A stretch of DNA of 64,000 nucleotides from an uncultured Castellaniella sp. (GCF_937988725.1 NZ_CALKHS010000001.1:62001-126000); one strand, 5' to 3'; positions 9,051 through 17,711 are shown, numbered from the stretch's first letter. Numbers and translations are program-made. The notes: generated by a model not told the origin, from the sequence alone.

Positions 9051-10322
9051 TTACGACGTGCTTTCCAGCGCTTCCTCATGGCGCGGCGCAGCGGCGGGTG
9101 TCGGTTCCTGCGGATGTCGAGCCTGGGGCTTGGCGGTCGTTCGCAGGTGCTTGAGCGCGGCGCCCACGCCGTCGCCCTTGAGTTTGACGCCGGCCATTTC
9201 CAGGCCCATTTGGCAGCCGCCCAGCGTGGCGACCAGCGACAGGTCGTTGGCTTCGCCCAGGTGGCCGATGCGGAACATCAGGCCCTTGAGCTTGCCCAGG
9301 CCGGCGCCCAGCGACATGTTGAAGTGTTCGTAGATCAGGCGGCGGACCTGGTCGGCGTCCACGCCCTGGGGCATCATCACGCCGGTCAGCACGGGGGAAT
9401 GGCAGGCTTCTTCCACGCACTGGGTTTCCAGGCCCCAGGCGTTGACGGCGGCGCGGCATGCGGCGGCCAGGCGCTGGTGGCGCGCGAACACGTTGTCCAG
9501 CCCTTCTTCCTGGATCATGTCCAGCGCTTCGGACAGGCCGTACAGCAGGTTGGTGTTGGGCGTGTAGGGCCAGTAGCCGGTCTTGTTCATTTCCACGATT
9601 TCGTCCCAGGCCCAGAACGAGCGGCCGAGGGTGGCCTGTTTGCTGGCGGCCAGGGCTTTGGGCGAGATCGCATTGAAGCTGATGCCGGGCGGCAGCATCA
9701 GGCCTTTCTGGGAGCCGCTGACGGTCACGTCCACGCCCCATTCGTCGTGGCGGTAGTCGGCCGATGCCAGCCCCGAGATGGTGTCGACCATGAGCAGCGC
9801 CGGGTGGCCGGCCGCGTCGATGGCGCGGCGCACGGAGGCGATGTCCGAAGTCACGCCGGTGGACGTCTCGTTGTGCACGACGCAGACCGCCTTGATGACG
9901 TGCTCCGTGTCCTGCTTCAGGCGGGCCTCGATCATGTCGGCCTGCACGCCGCGGCGCCAGCCCTCGATGCCGGGAAGACCCAGGAATTCAGGCTTGAGCC
10001 CCAGGCGCTCGGCCATTTTCTTCCACAGGGTGGCGAAGTGGCCGGTTTCGTACATGAGCACGGTGTCGCCCTTGCTCATGGTGTTGCTGAGGGCGGCTTC
10101 CCAGGCGCCGGTGCCGGATGCCGGGTAGATGACGACCGGGTGGCGGGTCTTGAAGATTTTCCCGATGTTGCCCAGGACCTTGCGGCCCAGCGCGCCGAAC
10201 TCCGGACCGCGGTGGTCGATGGTGGGGTAGCTGATGGCCCGCAGGATGCGGTCGGGGACCGGGCTGGGGCCGGGGATCTGGAGGTAGTGGCGACCGGCGG
10301 GGTGGAAGTTCAGATTAGGCAT
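9051..10322 (-). CDS. Class V aminotransferase, alanine/serine-glyoxylate type
   Basis: 423 residues with the alanine-glyoxylate/serine-pyruvate aminotransferase pattern: QIPGPSPVP at the N terminus, SGTGAWEAAL binding the PLP phosphate, VHNETSTG, the PLP Asp in LMVDTISG, and the Schiff-base Lys (about residue 206) in VSGSQKGLMLPPG. The ATG at 10322 is chosen over the one at 10331 because AGGAG abuts the upstream ATG but lies 9 bases before the downstream one. It transfers an amino group from alanine or serine to glyoxylate or pyruvate. It is the first gene of the minus-strand operon and diverges from the GntR regulator, which probably controls it. The Ala/Pro-rich tail after residue 395 is not conserved. 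Confidence 0.93.
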   Translation of the reverse strand: MPNLNFHPAGRHYLQIPGPSPVPDRILRAISYPTIDHRGPEFGALGRKVLGNIGKIFKTRHPVVIYPASGTGAWEAALSNTMSKGDTVLMYETGHFATLWKKMAERLGLKPEFLGLPGIEGWRRGVQADMIEARLKQDTEHVIKAVCVVHNETSTGVTSDIASVRRAIDAAGHPALLMVDTISGLASADYRHDEWGVDVTVSGSQKGLMLPPGISFNAISPKALAASKQATLGRSFWAWDEIVEMNKTGYWPYTPNTNLLYGLSEALDMIQEEGLDNVFARHQRLAAACRAAVNAWGLETQCVEEACHSPVLTGVMMPQGVDADQVRRLIYEHFNMSLGAGLGKLKGLMFRIGHLGEANDLSLVATLGGCQMGLEMAGVKLKGDGVGAALKHLRTTAKPQARHPQEPTPAAAPRHEEALESTS

Positions 10323-10367
10323 TGCGAGCATCTCCTGGCAAGGAATTAGGGGTAAGATTTATGTGTC

Positions 10368-10453
10368 GTTATACGTTATACAAAATACAATACCAGAAAG
10401 ATCAGTCGGACAGTTAGTAAGTGATTACCCTATAAATGTATATTCTGAATATA
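10368..10453. promoter_or_regulatory. AT-rich divergent control region with candidate GntR operators
   Basis: The 142-bp gap between the aminotransferase gene and the divergent GntR gene is strikingly AT-rich. It contains a tandem duplication of GTTATAC (10368-10374 and 10375-10381) and a perfect 7-bp inverted repeat with a one-base centre, TATATTC-T-GAATATA (10439-10453). FCD-type GntR regulators commonly bind short AT-rich palindromes in their own divergent promoters, so these are the best operator candidates. The assignment is inferred. Confidence 0.5.
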
Positions 10454-10464
10454 TAATTCAAAAA

Positions 10465-11160
10465 ATGAACACACTTTCCATCAGCGACCTGAGCGTGACG
10501 CGTGACACGCTCCACCAACGCGTCGCCGCCCGTCTGCGTGAACTGCTGATCCAGGGCACGCTTCAGCCGGGCGCCAAGCTCAATGAACGCGAACTTTGCG
10601 AAATCCTCGGGGTGTCGCGCACGCCGCTGCGCGAAGCCATCCGGCTGCTGGCCGCCGAAGGGATGGTCGTGCTGGAAGCGGGGCGGGGGGCGTTCGTGCC
10701 CGTCCTGACCCGGGAAGCCATCGTGGGCGCCTTCGACGTCCTGGCCTCGCTCGAAGGCCTGGCGGGCGAACAGGCCGCGCAGCGCATCACGGACGAGGAA
10801 CTGGCCGAACTGCGCGCGCTCCAGCACGAAATGCAGGCGGCGTTCGAACGCCGCGATCTGCCGACCTATTACGGGCTCAATGCGCGCGCGCACGACCTGT
10901 TCAGCCAGGCGGCCCGCAATCCCGTCCTGCGCGAGATCTGGGGCCAGCTGAACAGCCGCATGCATGCGCTGCGGTTTCGCTCCAACCAGGACGAAAAGAA
11001 GTGGATGCATGCGCTCAACGAGCACGCGCAGATCCTGGCGGCGTTGCAGAAGCACGACGCCGTGGCCGCGCGGCAATTGCTGGAGCAGCATCTGCACCGC
11101 AAGCGCGATGCGGTGCTCGAGCACCTCGCCACGGTCTATCCCAAGACGGCGGCGCAATAG
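10465..11160 (+). CDS. GntR-family transcriptional regulator with FCD ligand domain
   Basis: 231 residues. The N-terminal winged helix (residues 15-80) has LREAIRLLAAEG and the wing GRGAFVP. The FCD domain follows; metal-ligand positions seem present (RAHDLFSQ, NEHAQILAAL). The ATG at 10465 (MNTLSISDLSV) is preferred, since the longer frame runs through the AT-rich operator region. FCD regulators usually sense a small carboxylate and repress an adjacent operon. Divergent placement indicates control of the aminotransferase/TRAP operon, and possibly of the downstream dctPQM operon 215 bp away. Confidence 0.93.
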   Translation: MNTLSISDLSVTRDTLHQRVAARLRELLIQGTLQPGAKLNERELCEILGVSRTPLREAIRLLAAEGMVVLEAGRGAFVPVLTREAIVGAFDVLASLEGLAGEQAAQRITDEELAELRALQHEMQAAFERRDLPTYYGLNARAHDLFSQAARNPVLREIWGQLNSRMHALRFRSNQDEKKWMHALNEHAQILAALQKHDAVAARQLLEQHLHRKRDAVLEHLATVYPKTAAQ

Positions 11161-11375
11161 CGCGGCGTCCGACTCGGGATCGAAGCGGCGCCCGGCGCGC
11201 CGTGTCGCAGCCTGGCGCCGGGGCTCTGTGATAACCCTGATTCCCGAGAGTTTTCGTTGCGACGCGTCAGGACTTCGTGTTAGAACACCAAGGGCCTGCG
11301 CGCTGTCGCGCGCGGCGCGGCTCCGCTTGGTCGCGAGGGCTGGATAACACCGATATCGGATTTGGGAGACGATGC

Positions 11376-12356
11376 ATGGTTCACGGTAAAAAATTCGCTC
11401 GGTGGTTCGCGGCCGCCGCCCTGGTCGGCATGACCGCAGCCACCCCCGTCCTGGCTCAGACCACCCTGAAAATGGCTTACGCCCTGTCGGAGAACTCGCA
11501 CTACGGCGCGGGCGCCGCGGCTTTTGCCAAGACGCTGGAAGCCAGCATGCCGGATTTCAAGATCCAGCAGTTCCCCAACAGCCAGCTGGGCGGCGAACGG
11601 GAAGTGATCGAAGGCCTGCAACTGGGCACCATCGACCTGGCCATCGTGTCCACGGGCGCGACGCTGAATTTCGTGCCGCAGACCGGGGTGTTCGACATCC
11701 CCTTCCTGTTCCGTGACCTGGCCCACGCCCGCAAGGTGCTGGACGGCAAGATCGGCCAGGACATGCTGGCCGAATTCCCCAAGCGCGGCCTGGTCGCCCT
11801 GGCCTGGGGCGAGCAGGGCTTCCGCCACCTGACCAACAACGTCCGTCCGGTCAAAGAGCCCGCCGACATCAAGGGCCTGAAGATCCGCACGACGGAAAAC
11901 CCCATCCACATCGCCGCTTTCCGCCAGCTGGGCGTGCTGGCCACCCCCATGGCCTGGCCGGAAGTCGCCACGGCCCTGCAGCAGGGCACCATCGACGGCC
12001 AGGAAAATCCGCTGTCGGTGATCGTGTCCGTGAAGATGTGGCAGCTGCAGAAATACCTGTCGCTGACCGCTCACGTGTACGGCCCGGCGCTGGTGCTGAT
12101 GGCGCCTTCGGTCTATGACGGCCTGTCGGATGCGGACAAGGCGAAATTCAAGGCCGCCGGCGTGGCCAGCGCCCAGGCCATGCGTCAGTTCGTCGACAAG
12201 GTCGAAACGGACGGCCTGGAAACCCTGAAGGCCAACGGCATGCAGATCAATACCGTGGACCATGCCGCCTTCGTCAAGGCCGTCGAGCCGGTCTATCCGC
12301 AGTATTACAAGCAGTTCGGCAAGGATCTTGTCGAATCCATCCGCAATACTCAGTAA
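11376..12356 (+). CDS. dctP: TRAP transporter substrate-binding protein, DctP family
   Basis: 326 residues with a Sec signal peptide ending near TPVLAQ (residue 27). The DctP body shows LRTTEN-type GLKIRTTENP with the carboxylate-binding Arg, and GTIDGQENPL. The ATG at 11376 has GGGAG about 8 bases upstream; the longer upstream frame is not credible. The 215-bp gap before it holds a 10-bp palindrome CCGATATCGG at 11350-11359, just upstream of the ribosome site, as a possible operator. It is the first gene of dctPQM, with dctQ 3 bp downstream. The ligand is unknown. Confidence 0.93.
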   Translation: MVHGKKFARWFAAAALVGMTAATPVLAQTTLKMAYALSENSHYGAGAAAFAKTLEASMPDFKIQQFPNSQLGGEREVIEGLQLGTIDLAIVSTGATLNFVPQTGVFDIPFLFRDLAHARKVLDGKIGQDMLAEFPKRGLVALAWGEQGFRHLTNNVRPVKEPADIKGLKIRTTENPIHIAAFRQLGVLATPMAWPEVATALQQGTIDGQENPLSVIVSVKMWQLQKYLSLTAHVYGPALVLMAPSVYDGLSDADKAKFKAAGVASAQAMRQFVDKVETDGLETLKANGMQINTVDHAAFVKAVEPVYPQYYKQFGKDLVESIRNTQ

Positions 12357-12359
12357 GCG

Positions 12360-12848
12360 ATGCGCGGGCTGGGTCTGATTGACCGGGGTCTGTCCCGGCT
12401 GGTGTCCTGGGTGGCCCAGGGTTTGTTGTGGTCGGCCGTGGCGGCCGGCTTCTATCAGGTCCTGGCGCGTTTCGTGCTGGAATCCCCATCCGCCTGGTCC
12501 GAGGCCTGGACTCGGGCTTCGATCATCTGGGCGGTCATGCTGGGCATGGCCCTGGCCTTTCGCCAGGGCGCCATGCTGGGCGTCGAGCTGCTGCACAACC
12601 TGCTGGCCCCGCGCAAGGCGCGGCTGCTGGAACACCTGGTGCTGCTGATCGTGATCTGCTTCCTGGGCTTCCTGGTCTGGATCGGCGCCGACATGACCTG
12701 GCGGGTGCGTTTCCAGAGCACGCCCAGCCTGGGGGTGTCGATCTCGTGGATCTACCTGTCCATTCCGGTCGGGGCCACGCTGGCGCTGTTCGGCGCCCTG
12801 GCCTATTGGGCCGAGGACGCCCGCGTGCCCTACGTTGAAACCGTCTAG
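12360..12848 (+). CDS. dctQ: TRAP transporter small permease, DctQ
   Basis: 162 residues with four hydrophobic segments, the standard DctQ size and topology (ASIIWAVMLGMALAFRQGAML in the second helical region, YLSIPVGATLALFGAL in the last). It sits 3 bp after dctP and 9 bp before dctM, so the three genes form a tight operon. Confidence 0.92.
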   Translation: MRGLGLIDRGLSRLVSWVAQGLLWSAVAAGFYQVLARFVLESPSAWSEAWTRASIIWAVMLGMALAFRQGAMLGVELLHNLLAPRKARLLEHLVLLIVICFLGFLVWIGADMTWRVRFQSTPSLGVSISWIYLSIPVGATLALFGALAYWAEDARVPYVETV

Positions 12849-12857
12849 GGGACTGCC

Positions 12858-14135
12858 ATGTCGCAATTGATGGTCGTCTCCATGCTGCTGTTCTTCGGCC
12901 TGACGGTGCCGGTCGCGGTGTCCATCGGCCTGGCCACCATGGTCGGCGTGGGCTTCGACGGGCACATGACCTGGCTGGTGATCGCCCAGCAGCTGTACGC
13001 CGCTCTGGACAAATACCCGCTGGTCGCCGTGCCGTTCTTCATCCTGGCCGGCAATCTGATGGAAGAAGGCGGCATTTCCGAGCGCATGGTGGAATTCGCC
13101 AAGAGCGTGGTCGGCGGGGTGCAGGGCGGCCTGGCCTGCAGCTGCGTGCTCACCTGCATGATCTTCGCTGCGGTGGCGGGCTCCAGTGTGGCCACGACCT
13201 TTGCCGTGGGGGCCATCCTGATTCCCGCCATGGTGAAGCACGGCTATCCGGCCCCCTTCGCGGCGTCCCTGCAGGCTTCCGCGGCGGAACTCGGGGTCAT
13301 CATCCCGCCATCGATTCCCATGATCCTGTACGCCGTGTCCACGGACACGTCCGTGGGCGAGGTCTTCATTTCCGGGATCGGGCCGGGCCTGCTGATCGTG
13401 GTGGGCCTGATGTTCTACGTCTGGCTGTACGCGCGGCGCAACGGCCTGGGCAAGCGCGACGGCGAGAATCGCCTGCCGGTCTGGACCTCGTTCAAGAAGG
13501 CCTGGTGGGCGCTGCTGATGCCCGTCATCATCCTGGGCGGCATCTACGGCGGCGTCTTCACGCCCACGGAAGCCTCGGCGGTGGCGGTGGTCTATGCCCT
13601 GTTCGTGGGCATCTTCATCTATCGCCGCCTGTCCTTCGCCACGTTGGGACGCACCTTCCACCGCTCCGTGGTGTCCACGGCCATCATCATGTTCATCATC
13701 GCCAACGCGGGGGTGTTCGGCTTCCTGCTGAACCGGGCGGGGGTGCCGATGGCTCTGGGCGAATGGCTCGGCCATCTGTTCGGCAGCGAGATCACCTTCC
13801 TGCTGGGCGTGAACGTGGCCTTGTTCTTCATCGGCATGTTCATCGAGACCTCGGCGTCCATCGTGGTGCTGGCCCCGCTGCTGCTGCCGGTGGCCACCCA
13901 GTTCGGGGTGGATCCAGCGCACTTCGGGGTCATCATGGTGGTGAACCTGGCGCTGGGCATGGTGACGCCGCCCTTCGGCGTGAACCTGTTCGCCGCCTGC
14001 ACGGTGGCCAAGGTCCCCATCGAACGCCTGATCCGGCCGCTGCTGCCTTTCGTGGGCGTGGTGCTGGCCTGCCTGATGGTCATCACTTACTGGCCGGACC
14101 TGTCGCTGTATTTCCGCGACCTGGTGTACCGCTGA
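12858..14135 (+). CDS. dctM: TRAP transporter large permease, DctM
   Basis: 425 residues with many membrane segments. DctM signatures are FFILAGNLMEEGG, AGSSVATTFAVGAILIP, ELGVIIPPSIPMILY, FTPTEASAVAVVYALFVG and MVTPPFGVNLF. It is the last gene of its operon; a strong hairpin follows at 14160-14194. With dctPQ it makes a complete importer, but no catabolic enzyme is linked to it on this strand. Confidence 0.95.
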   Translation: MSQLMVVSMLLFFGLTVPVAVSIGLATMVGVGFDGHMTWLVIAQQLYAALDKYPLVAVPFFILAGNLMEEGGISERMVEFAKSVVGGVQGGLACSCVLTCMIFAAVAGSSVATTFAVGAILIPAMVKHGYPAPFAASLQASAAELGVIIPPSIPMILYAVSTDTSVGEVFISGIGPGLLIVVGLMFYVWLYARRNGLGKRDGENRLPVWTSFKKAWWALLMPVIILGGIYGGVFTPTEASAVAVVYALFVGIFIYRRLSFATLGRTFHRSVVSTAIIMFIIANAGVFGFLLNRAGVPMALGEWLGHLFGSEITFLLGVNVALFFIGMFIETSASIVVLAPLLLPVATQFGVDPAHFGVIMVVNLALGMVTPPFGVNLFAACTVAKVPIERLIRPLLPFVGVVLACLMVITYWPDLSLYFRDLVYR

Positions 14136-14159
14136 CCGGCTGTTTGCCGGACGGGAACG

Positions 14160-14194
14160 AAAAACCCCGACGGATTCGATCCGCCGGGGTTTTT
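14160..14194. terminator. Bidirectional Rho-independent terminator between two TRAP operons
   Basis: AAAACCCCG.CGGAT pairs with ATCCG.CGGGGTTTTT around TCG, giving a GC stem flanked by an A-run and a T-run. It ends transcription from both the plus-strand dctM (stop 14135) and the minus-strand dctP (stop 14229). Confidence 0.88.
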
Positions 14195-14228
14195 GCTGGT
14201 GGCGCGTTCCGCGCAGCGCAGGGATTTC

Positions 14229-15236
14229 TCAGCTTTTTGCGCGGATTTCCTTCAGCTGATCCTGGACGGCCTGCCACAGTTCGGGGCCGACGGCCTGCTT
14301 GATCTGCTCGTTGACCGGGGCGATGGTGCCGCGCATCTGCTGGACCTGGTCCGCGCTGACGGTATTGACCTGCATGCCGTCGGCCTTCAGCTGGGCCAGG
14401 GCCTTGTCGGCTTCCGCGCGCGTGTCCTTGCGCTCGAAATCGCGGCTGACCTTGGCCGCCTGCATCAGGATGCCGCGTTCGTCGGCGCTCAGGCCGTCCC
14501 ACCACTTCTTGCTGGCGGTGACGATCCAGGGGCTGTAGACGTGATTGGTGACGCTCAGGTATTTCTGCACTTCATAGAACTTGCTGGACAGGATGGTGTT
14601 GTAGGGGTTTTCCTGCCCATCGACGGTTTTGGTTTCCAGGGCGGTGAACAGTTCCGAGAAGGGCAGCGGCACGGCGTTGGCGCCCAGGCGCTGGAACGTG
14701 TCCAGGAACACGTTGTTCTGCATGACCCGCAGCTTCAGGCCCTTGAAGTCCTCGGCGCTTTGCACCGGCTTCTTGCTGTTGGTCAGGTTGCGGAAGCCAT
14801 TTTCCCAATAGACCAGGCCGACCAGGCCCTTGTCGCCCAGCTTGTCCATGATCTGCTGGCCGGTCTTGCCGTCCAGCACCTGGTCGGCCTCGGCCCCGGA
14901 GTTGAACAGGAACGGCGTGTCCCACAAGGCCATTTCAGGGGTGATGCCGACCAGCGTGGCGGTGGACCCGACCATCATCTCCTGGGCGCCGCCGATCAGG
15001 GCCTGCTGCATCTGGATGTCCGACCCCAGGGCCGCGGCGCCGATGGCGCGGACTTTCATCTTGCCGCCCGACAGCTTGGCGACTTCGTCGGCGAACACCT
15101 GGACGGCGCGCCCCTGGTTGGAATCCTGGTTCAGCCCGTAGCCGAAGCGGATCAGACGGGTGTCGGCGGCGTGGGCCGGCAGGCTCAGGGCGCCGGCCGC
15201 CAGGGTGGCGGCGAGGAACAGAGCTTTCAGTTTCAT
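14229..15236 (-). CDS. dctP: TRAP transporter substrate-binding protein, DctP family
   Basis: 335 residues with a Sec signal peptide (MKLKALFLAATLAAGALSLPAHA, then ADTR). The DctP features are GLKLRVMQNN with the carboxylate Arg, and TKTVDGQENPY. It is the last gene of the operon that starts with gntK (order gntK-dctQ-dctM-dctP), with dctM ending 53 bp upstream. The context suggests that it binds gluconate or a related sugar acid. This is inference from the kinase partner. Confidence 0.93.
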   Translation of the reverse strand: MKLKALFLAATLAAGALSLPAHAADTRLIRFGYGLNQDSNQGRAVQVFADEVAKLSGGKMKVRAIGAAALGSDIQMQQALIGGAQEMMVGSTATLVGITPEMALWDTPFLFNSGAEADQVLDGKTGQQIMDKLGDKGLVGLVYWENGFRNLTNSKKPVQSAEDFKGLKLRVMQNNVFLDTFQRLGANAVPLPFSELFTALETKTVDGQENPYNTILSSKFYEVQKYLSVTNHVYSPWIVTASKKWWDGLSADERGILMQAAKVSRDFERKDTRAEADKALAQLKADGMQVNTVSADQVQQMRGTIAPVNEQIKQAVGPELWQAVQDQLKEIRAKS

Positions 15237-15289
15237 GGGGAGTCTCCTTGGTGGGGATGGATTGCCGTTTGGGGGCGGTTTCTATCGTC

Positions 15290-16570
15290 TCAGCCCAGCC
15301 AGCGGACCGGGGCGATGACGATCTGGGGGAATGCGATGAGCAGGACGAGCAGCAGCAGGTAGACCAGCAGGAAGGGAAGAATGCCTTTGACGACGGCTTC
15401 CATGCGCACGCCGCCCACGCCGGCGACCACGTTCAGCACGGTGCCCACCGGCGGCGTGATCAGGCCCAGGCAGCCGGTGAAGACGAACATGAAACCGAAA
15501 TAGATCGGATCGATGTGCGCCTTCATGGCCAGGGGCAGGCAGACCGGTGCGAAGATCAGGATGATCGGCGTCAGATCCATGGAGGTGCCGACCAGCAGCA
15601 GGAACACCACCATGCAGGCCATGAACAGCGTGGGATGGGCCAGGATCGGCTGGAACAACTCGGCGAGCTGGTTGGGCAGGTCGGCCAGCGTGATCATGTA
15701 GGCGGCGACGGTCGCGGCGCCGCACAGGAACATCACCACGGCCGTCGTGATGCTGGACGCCACCAGGACGTCGTAGGTGGTCTTCCAGGACAGGGCCTTG
15801 TAGATGAAGCGGGACACCAGGAAGGCGTAGACCGCGGCGACCACGGCGGCCTCGGTCGGGGTGAAGACCCCGAAGCGGATGCCGCCCAGGATGATCACCG
15901 GCATGAAGATGGCCCAGGTGCTGTCGACGATGACCCGGCGGCGCTCGACGGCGGTGGCGCGCGGAGCGGCAGGCAGTTCGCAGCGGCGGGCCACCATCCG
16001 CCAGGCGATCAGCAGGGCGCCGCCCATGAGGATGCCCGGCACGACGCCGCTGACGAACAGCTTGCTGATGGAGGTATTGGTGGTGACGCCGTAGATGATG
16101 AAGGGCAGCGAGGGCGGAATGATGGGGCCGATGATGCCGCCCGAGGCCAGCAGGCCCGTGCTGTAGCCCATCGGATAGTTCTGCTGGCGCATCATGGGCA
16201 CCAGGATCGTGGCCAGGGCGGCCGTGTCGGCGATGGCCGATCCGCTCATCGACGCCAGCAGCACGGCGGCGAAGATGGTCACGTAGCCCAGCCCGCCGGG
16301 GATGTGGCCGACGAAGGCGCGCGCCATGTCGATGATGCGCTGGCTCAGGCCGCCCGCGTTCATCAGTTCGCCCGCCAGCACGAAGAACGGCACCGCCAGC
16401 AGGGGGAAGCTGTCGAATCCGGCCTGCAGGTTCTGCGCCAGCAGTTGCGTGTTGAAGAAGTCCAGTTGCCACATCAGGGCCACGCCGGACACCAGCAGGG
16501 CGACCGCGATCGGGATCCCGATCGCCATGGAGGCGAACAGGACGGCAAGGAACAGCAGCGTGGTTTCCAT
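15290..16570 (-). CDS. dctM: TRAP transporter large permease, DctM
   Basis: 426 residues with DctM signatures: FFVLAGELMNAGGLSQR, SMSGSAIADTAALATILVP, ASGGIIGPIIPPSLPFIIYG, FTPTEAAVVAAVYAF and LITPPVGTVLNV. It starts 12 bp after the end of dctQ. It is the translocation subunit of the importer encoded with gntK. Confidence 0.95.
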   Translation of the reverse strand: METTLLFLAVLFASMAIGIPIAVALLVSGVALMWQLDFFNTQLLAQNLQAGFDSFPLLAVPFFVLAGELMNAGGLSQRIIDMARAFVGHIPGGLGYVTIFAAVLLASMSGSAIADTAALATILVPMMRQQNYPMGYSTGLLASGGIIGPIIPPSLPFIIYGVTTNTSISKLFVSGVVPGILMGGALLIAWRMVARRCELPAAPRATAVERRRVIVDSTWAIFMPVIILGGIRFGVFTPTEAAVVAAVYAFLVSRFIYKALSWKTTYDVLVASSITTAVVMFLCGAATVAAYMITLADLPNQLAELFQPILAHPTLFMACMVVFLLLVGTSMDLTPIILIFAPVCLPLAMKAHIDPIYFGFMFVFTGCLGLITPPVGTVLNVVAGVGGVRMEAVVKGILPFLLVYLLLLVLLIAFPQIVIAPVRWLG

Positions 16571-16582
16571 GGGGATCCTCGT

Positions 16583-17053
16583 TCAGCCGCGCAGGCGGTC
16601 CAGCACGGCTTGTTTGAAGAGCAGGACTTCCATGGCGGCAGCCATGAACAGCGTGGCGGCGGCCGCGATCGACAGGGGGTAGCCGATGACCGGGCTGTGG
16701 CTGTGCAGGCCGGCGATCACCTGGTCCCAGGCGCCCTTGACGACCATGCCCAGGACGATGGCGCCGATCACGCTGGCCAGCGCGTCCAGGCCGGCGCGCG
16801 TGCGCGGGCCGACGCGGTCGACGATCAGGTCGAAGCTCAGGTGCCGTTTGTCGTAGGCGGTGACGACGGTGCCCATGCAGACCAGCCAGACGAACAGCAG
16901 GCGGGACAATTCTTCGTAGACCACCAGGCCGGTGCCGAAGGCGTAGCGCAGCACGACGTTGCTGAAGACGGCGAGAACCATCAGGGCCAGCGTGACGGCC
17001 ATGAAGGCTTCCGCGGCCCTGCGGATGAGGGGTTTGCGGTCAGGAGCGGGCAC
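16583..17053 (-). CDS. dctQ: TRAP transporter small permease, DctQ (GTG start)
   Basis: 156 residues with four membrane segments; the second carries the typical EELSRLLFVWLVCMGT motif. The GTG at 17053 is the start because AAGGAGG lies 4 bases upstream, inside the 3' end of gntK. The two genes overlap by 14 bases, so translation is probably coupled to the kinase. Confidence 0.92.
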   Translation of the reverse strand: MPAPDRKPLIRRAAEAFMAVTLALMVLAVFSNVVLRYAFGTGLVVYEELSRLLFVWLVCMGTVVTAYDKRHLSFDLIVDRVGPRTRAGLDALASVIGAIVLGMVVKGAWDQVIAGLHSHSPVIGYPLSIAAAATLFMAAAMEVLLFKQAVLDRLRG

Positions 17054-17603
17054 GAGGCCTCCTTTGCAGCCAGTCGGCGGCGGTATGCAGGATGTCGTCC
17101 AGGGGACGTTCGCTGTCCAGGTGCAGCAGGCCGGCCTCGTCGTGCGGAGGTTCCAGCGCGGCGAACTGGCTGTCGATCAGCGTGGCGGGGAAGAAGTGGC
17201 TGGCGCCCCGGCCGGCGACCCGCTGCGCCGCCGCTTCCCGCCCGACTTCCAGCCAGATGAAGGTCAGGTCCGGCACGTAGGCGCGCAGCAATTGCCGGTA
17301 GGCGCGCTTCAGCGCGGAACAGCTCAGGACCACGCCCCCGGCGGCGTGGCGCGCAAGCTCCCGTCCCAGGGCTTCCAGCCAGGACCGCCGGTCCTCATCG
17401 GTCAGGGGAATCCCCGAACGCATCTTGGCGTGGTTCTGATCGCTGTGGAATGCGTCCCCTTCGATGAACGTCCAGCCGTGCCGCCGCGCCAGCAGTTCGC
17501 CGACCGTGGACTTGCCGCTGCCCGAGACGCCCATGACGACGACCGCCTGCCCGGGCGAAGCCGAAGCATGCGGCGAGGGGTGAGATAGCGCTATCTTTTC
17601 CAT
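17040..17603 (-). CDS. gntK: Gluconokinase
   Basis: 187 residues, the usual size of GntK-type gluconate kinases. The Walker A is GVSGSGKST (about residues 25-33), followed by EGDAFHSDQNHAKMRSGIPLTDEDR, the gluconokinase signature split by substrate-binding His and Asp residues, then CSALKRAYR and HFFP. It phosphorylates gluconate to 6-phosphogluconate with ATP in the cytoplasm. It is the first gene of an operon with dctQMP, so uptake and phosphorylation of the sugar acid are co-expressed. A palindromic operator lies within codons 3-7, and a second lies upstream. Confidence 0.93.
   Translation of the reverse strand: MEKIALSHPSPHASASPGQAVVVMGVSGSGKSTVGELLARRHGWTFIEGDAFHSDQNHAKMRSGIPLTDEDRRSWLEALGRELARHAAGGVVLSCSALKRAYRQLLRAYVPDLTFIWLEVGREAAAQRVAGRGASHFFPATLIDSQFAALEPPHDEAGLLHLDSERPLDDILHTAADWLQRRPRARS
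17583..17596. promoter_or_regulatory. LacI-type operator O1 inside the gntK coding sequence
   Basis: Perfect 14-bp palindrome AGATAGCGCTATCT with the central CG typical of LacI/GalR operators, located within the first codons of gntK. It is identical in core to a second copy whose centre is 86 bp away. Bound repressor here would block elongation or support looping. The assignment to the adjacent LacI regulator is inferred. Confidence 0.8.
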
Positions 17604-17666
17604 TGAAAAAAAAGGGCTCTTCCGTAAAATTGTGTCCGACGATCGGCGCTGAAGGTGATGAAGCGC

Positions 17667-17684
17667 AAAGATAGCGCTATCTTT
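17667..17684. promoter_or_regulatory. LacI-type operator O2 in the gntK/regulator intergenic region
   Basis: Perfect 18-bp palindrome AAAGATAGCGCTATCTTT, 27 bp before the regulator ATG and 63 bp before the gntK start. On the minus strand it directly follows CTATAAAG, so it probably overlaps promoter elements for one or both divergent genes. Confidence 0.82.
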
Positions 17685-17711
17685 ATAGCCTCGACATTAG
17701 GGAATTCCTGT

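Noticed and set aside
11280..13922. 880-codon minus-strand frame opposite a dctPQM operon
   Set aside because: His/Gln/Gly/Arg-rich shadow; the plus strand carries three clear TRAP genes.
15248..17260. 670-codon plus-strand frame opposite dctM/dctQ
   Set aside because: Same shadow composition; no start signal and no domain.
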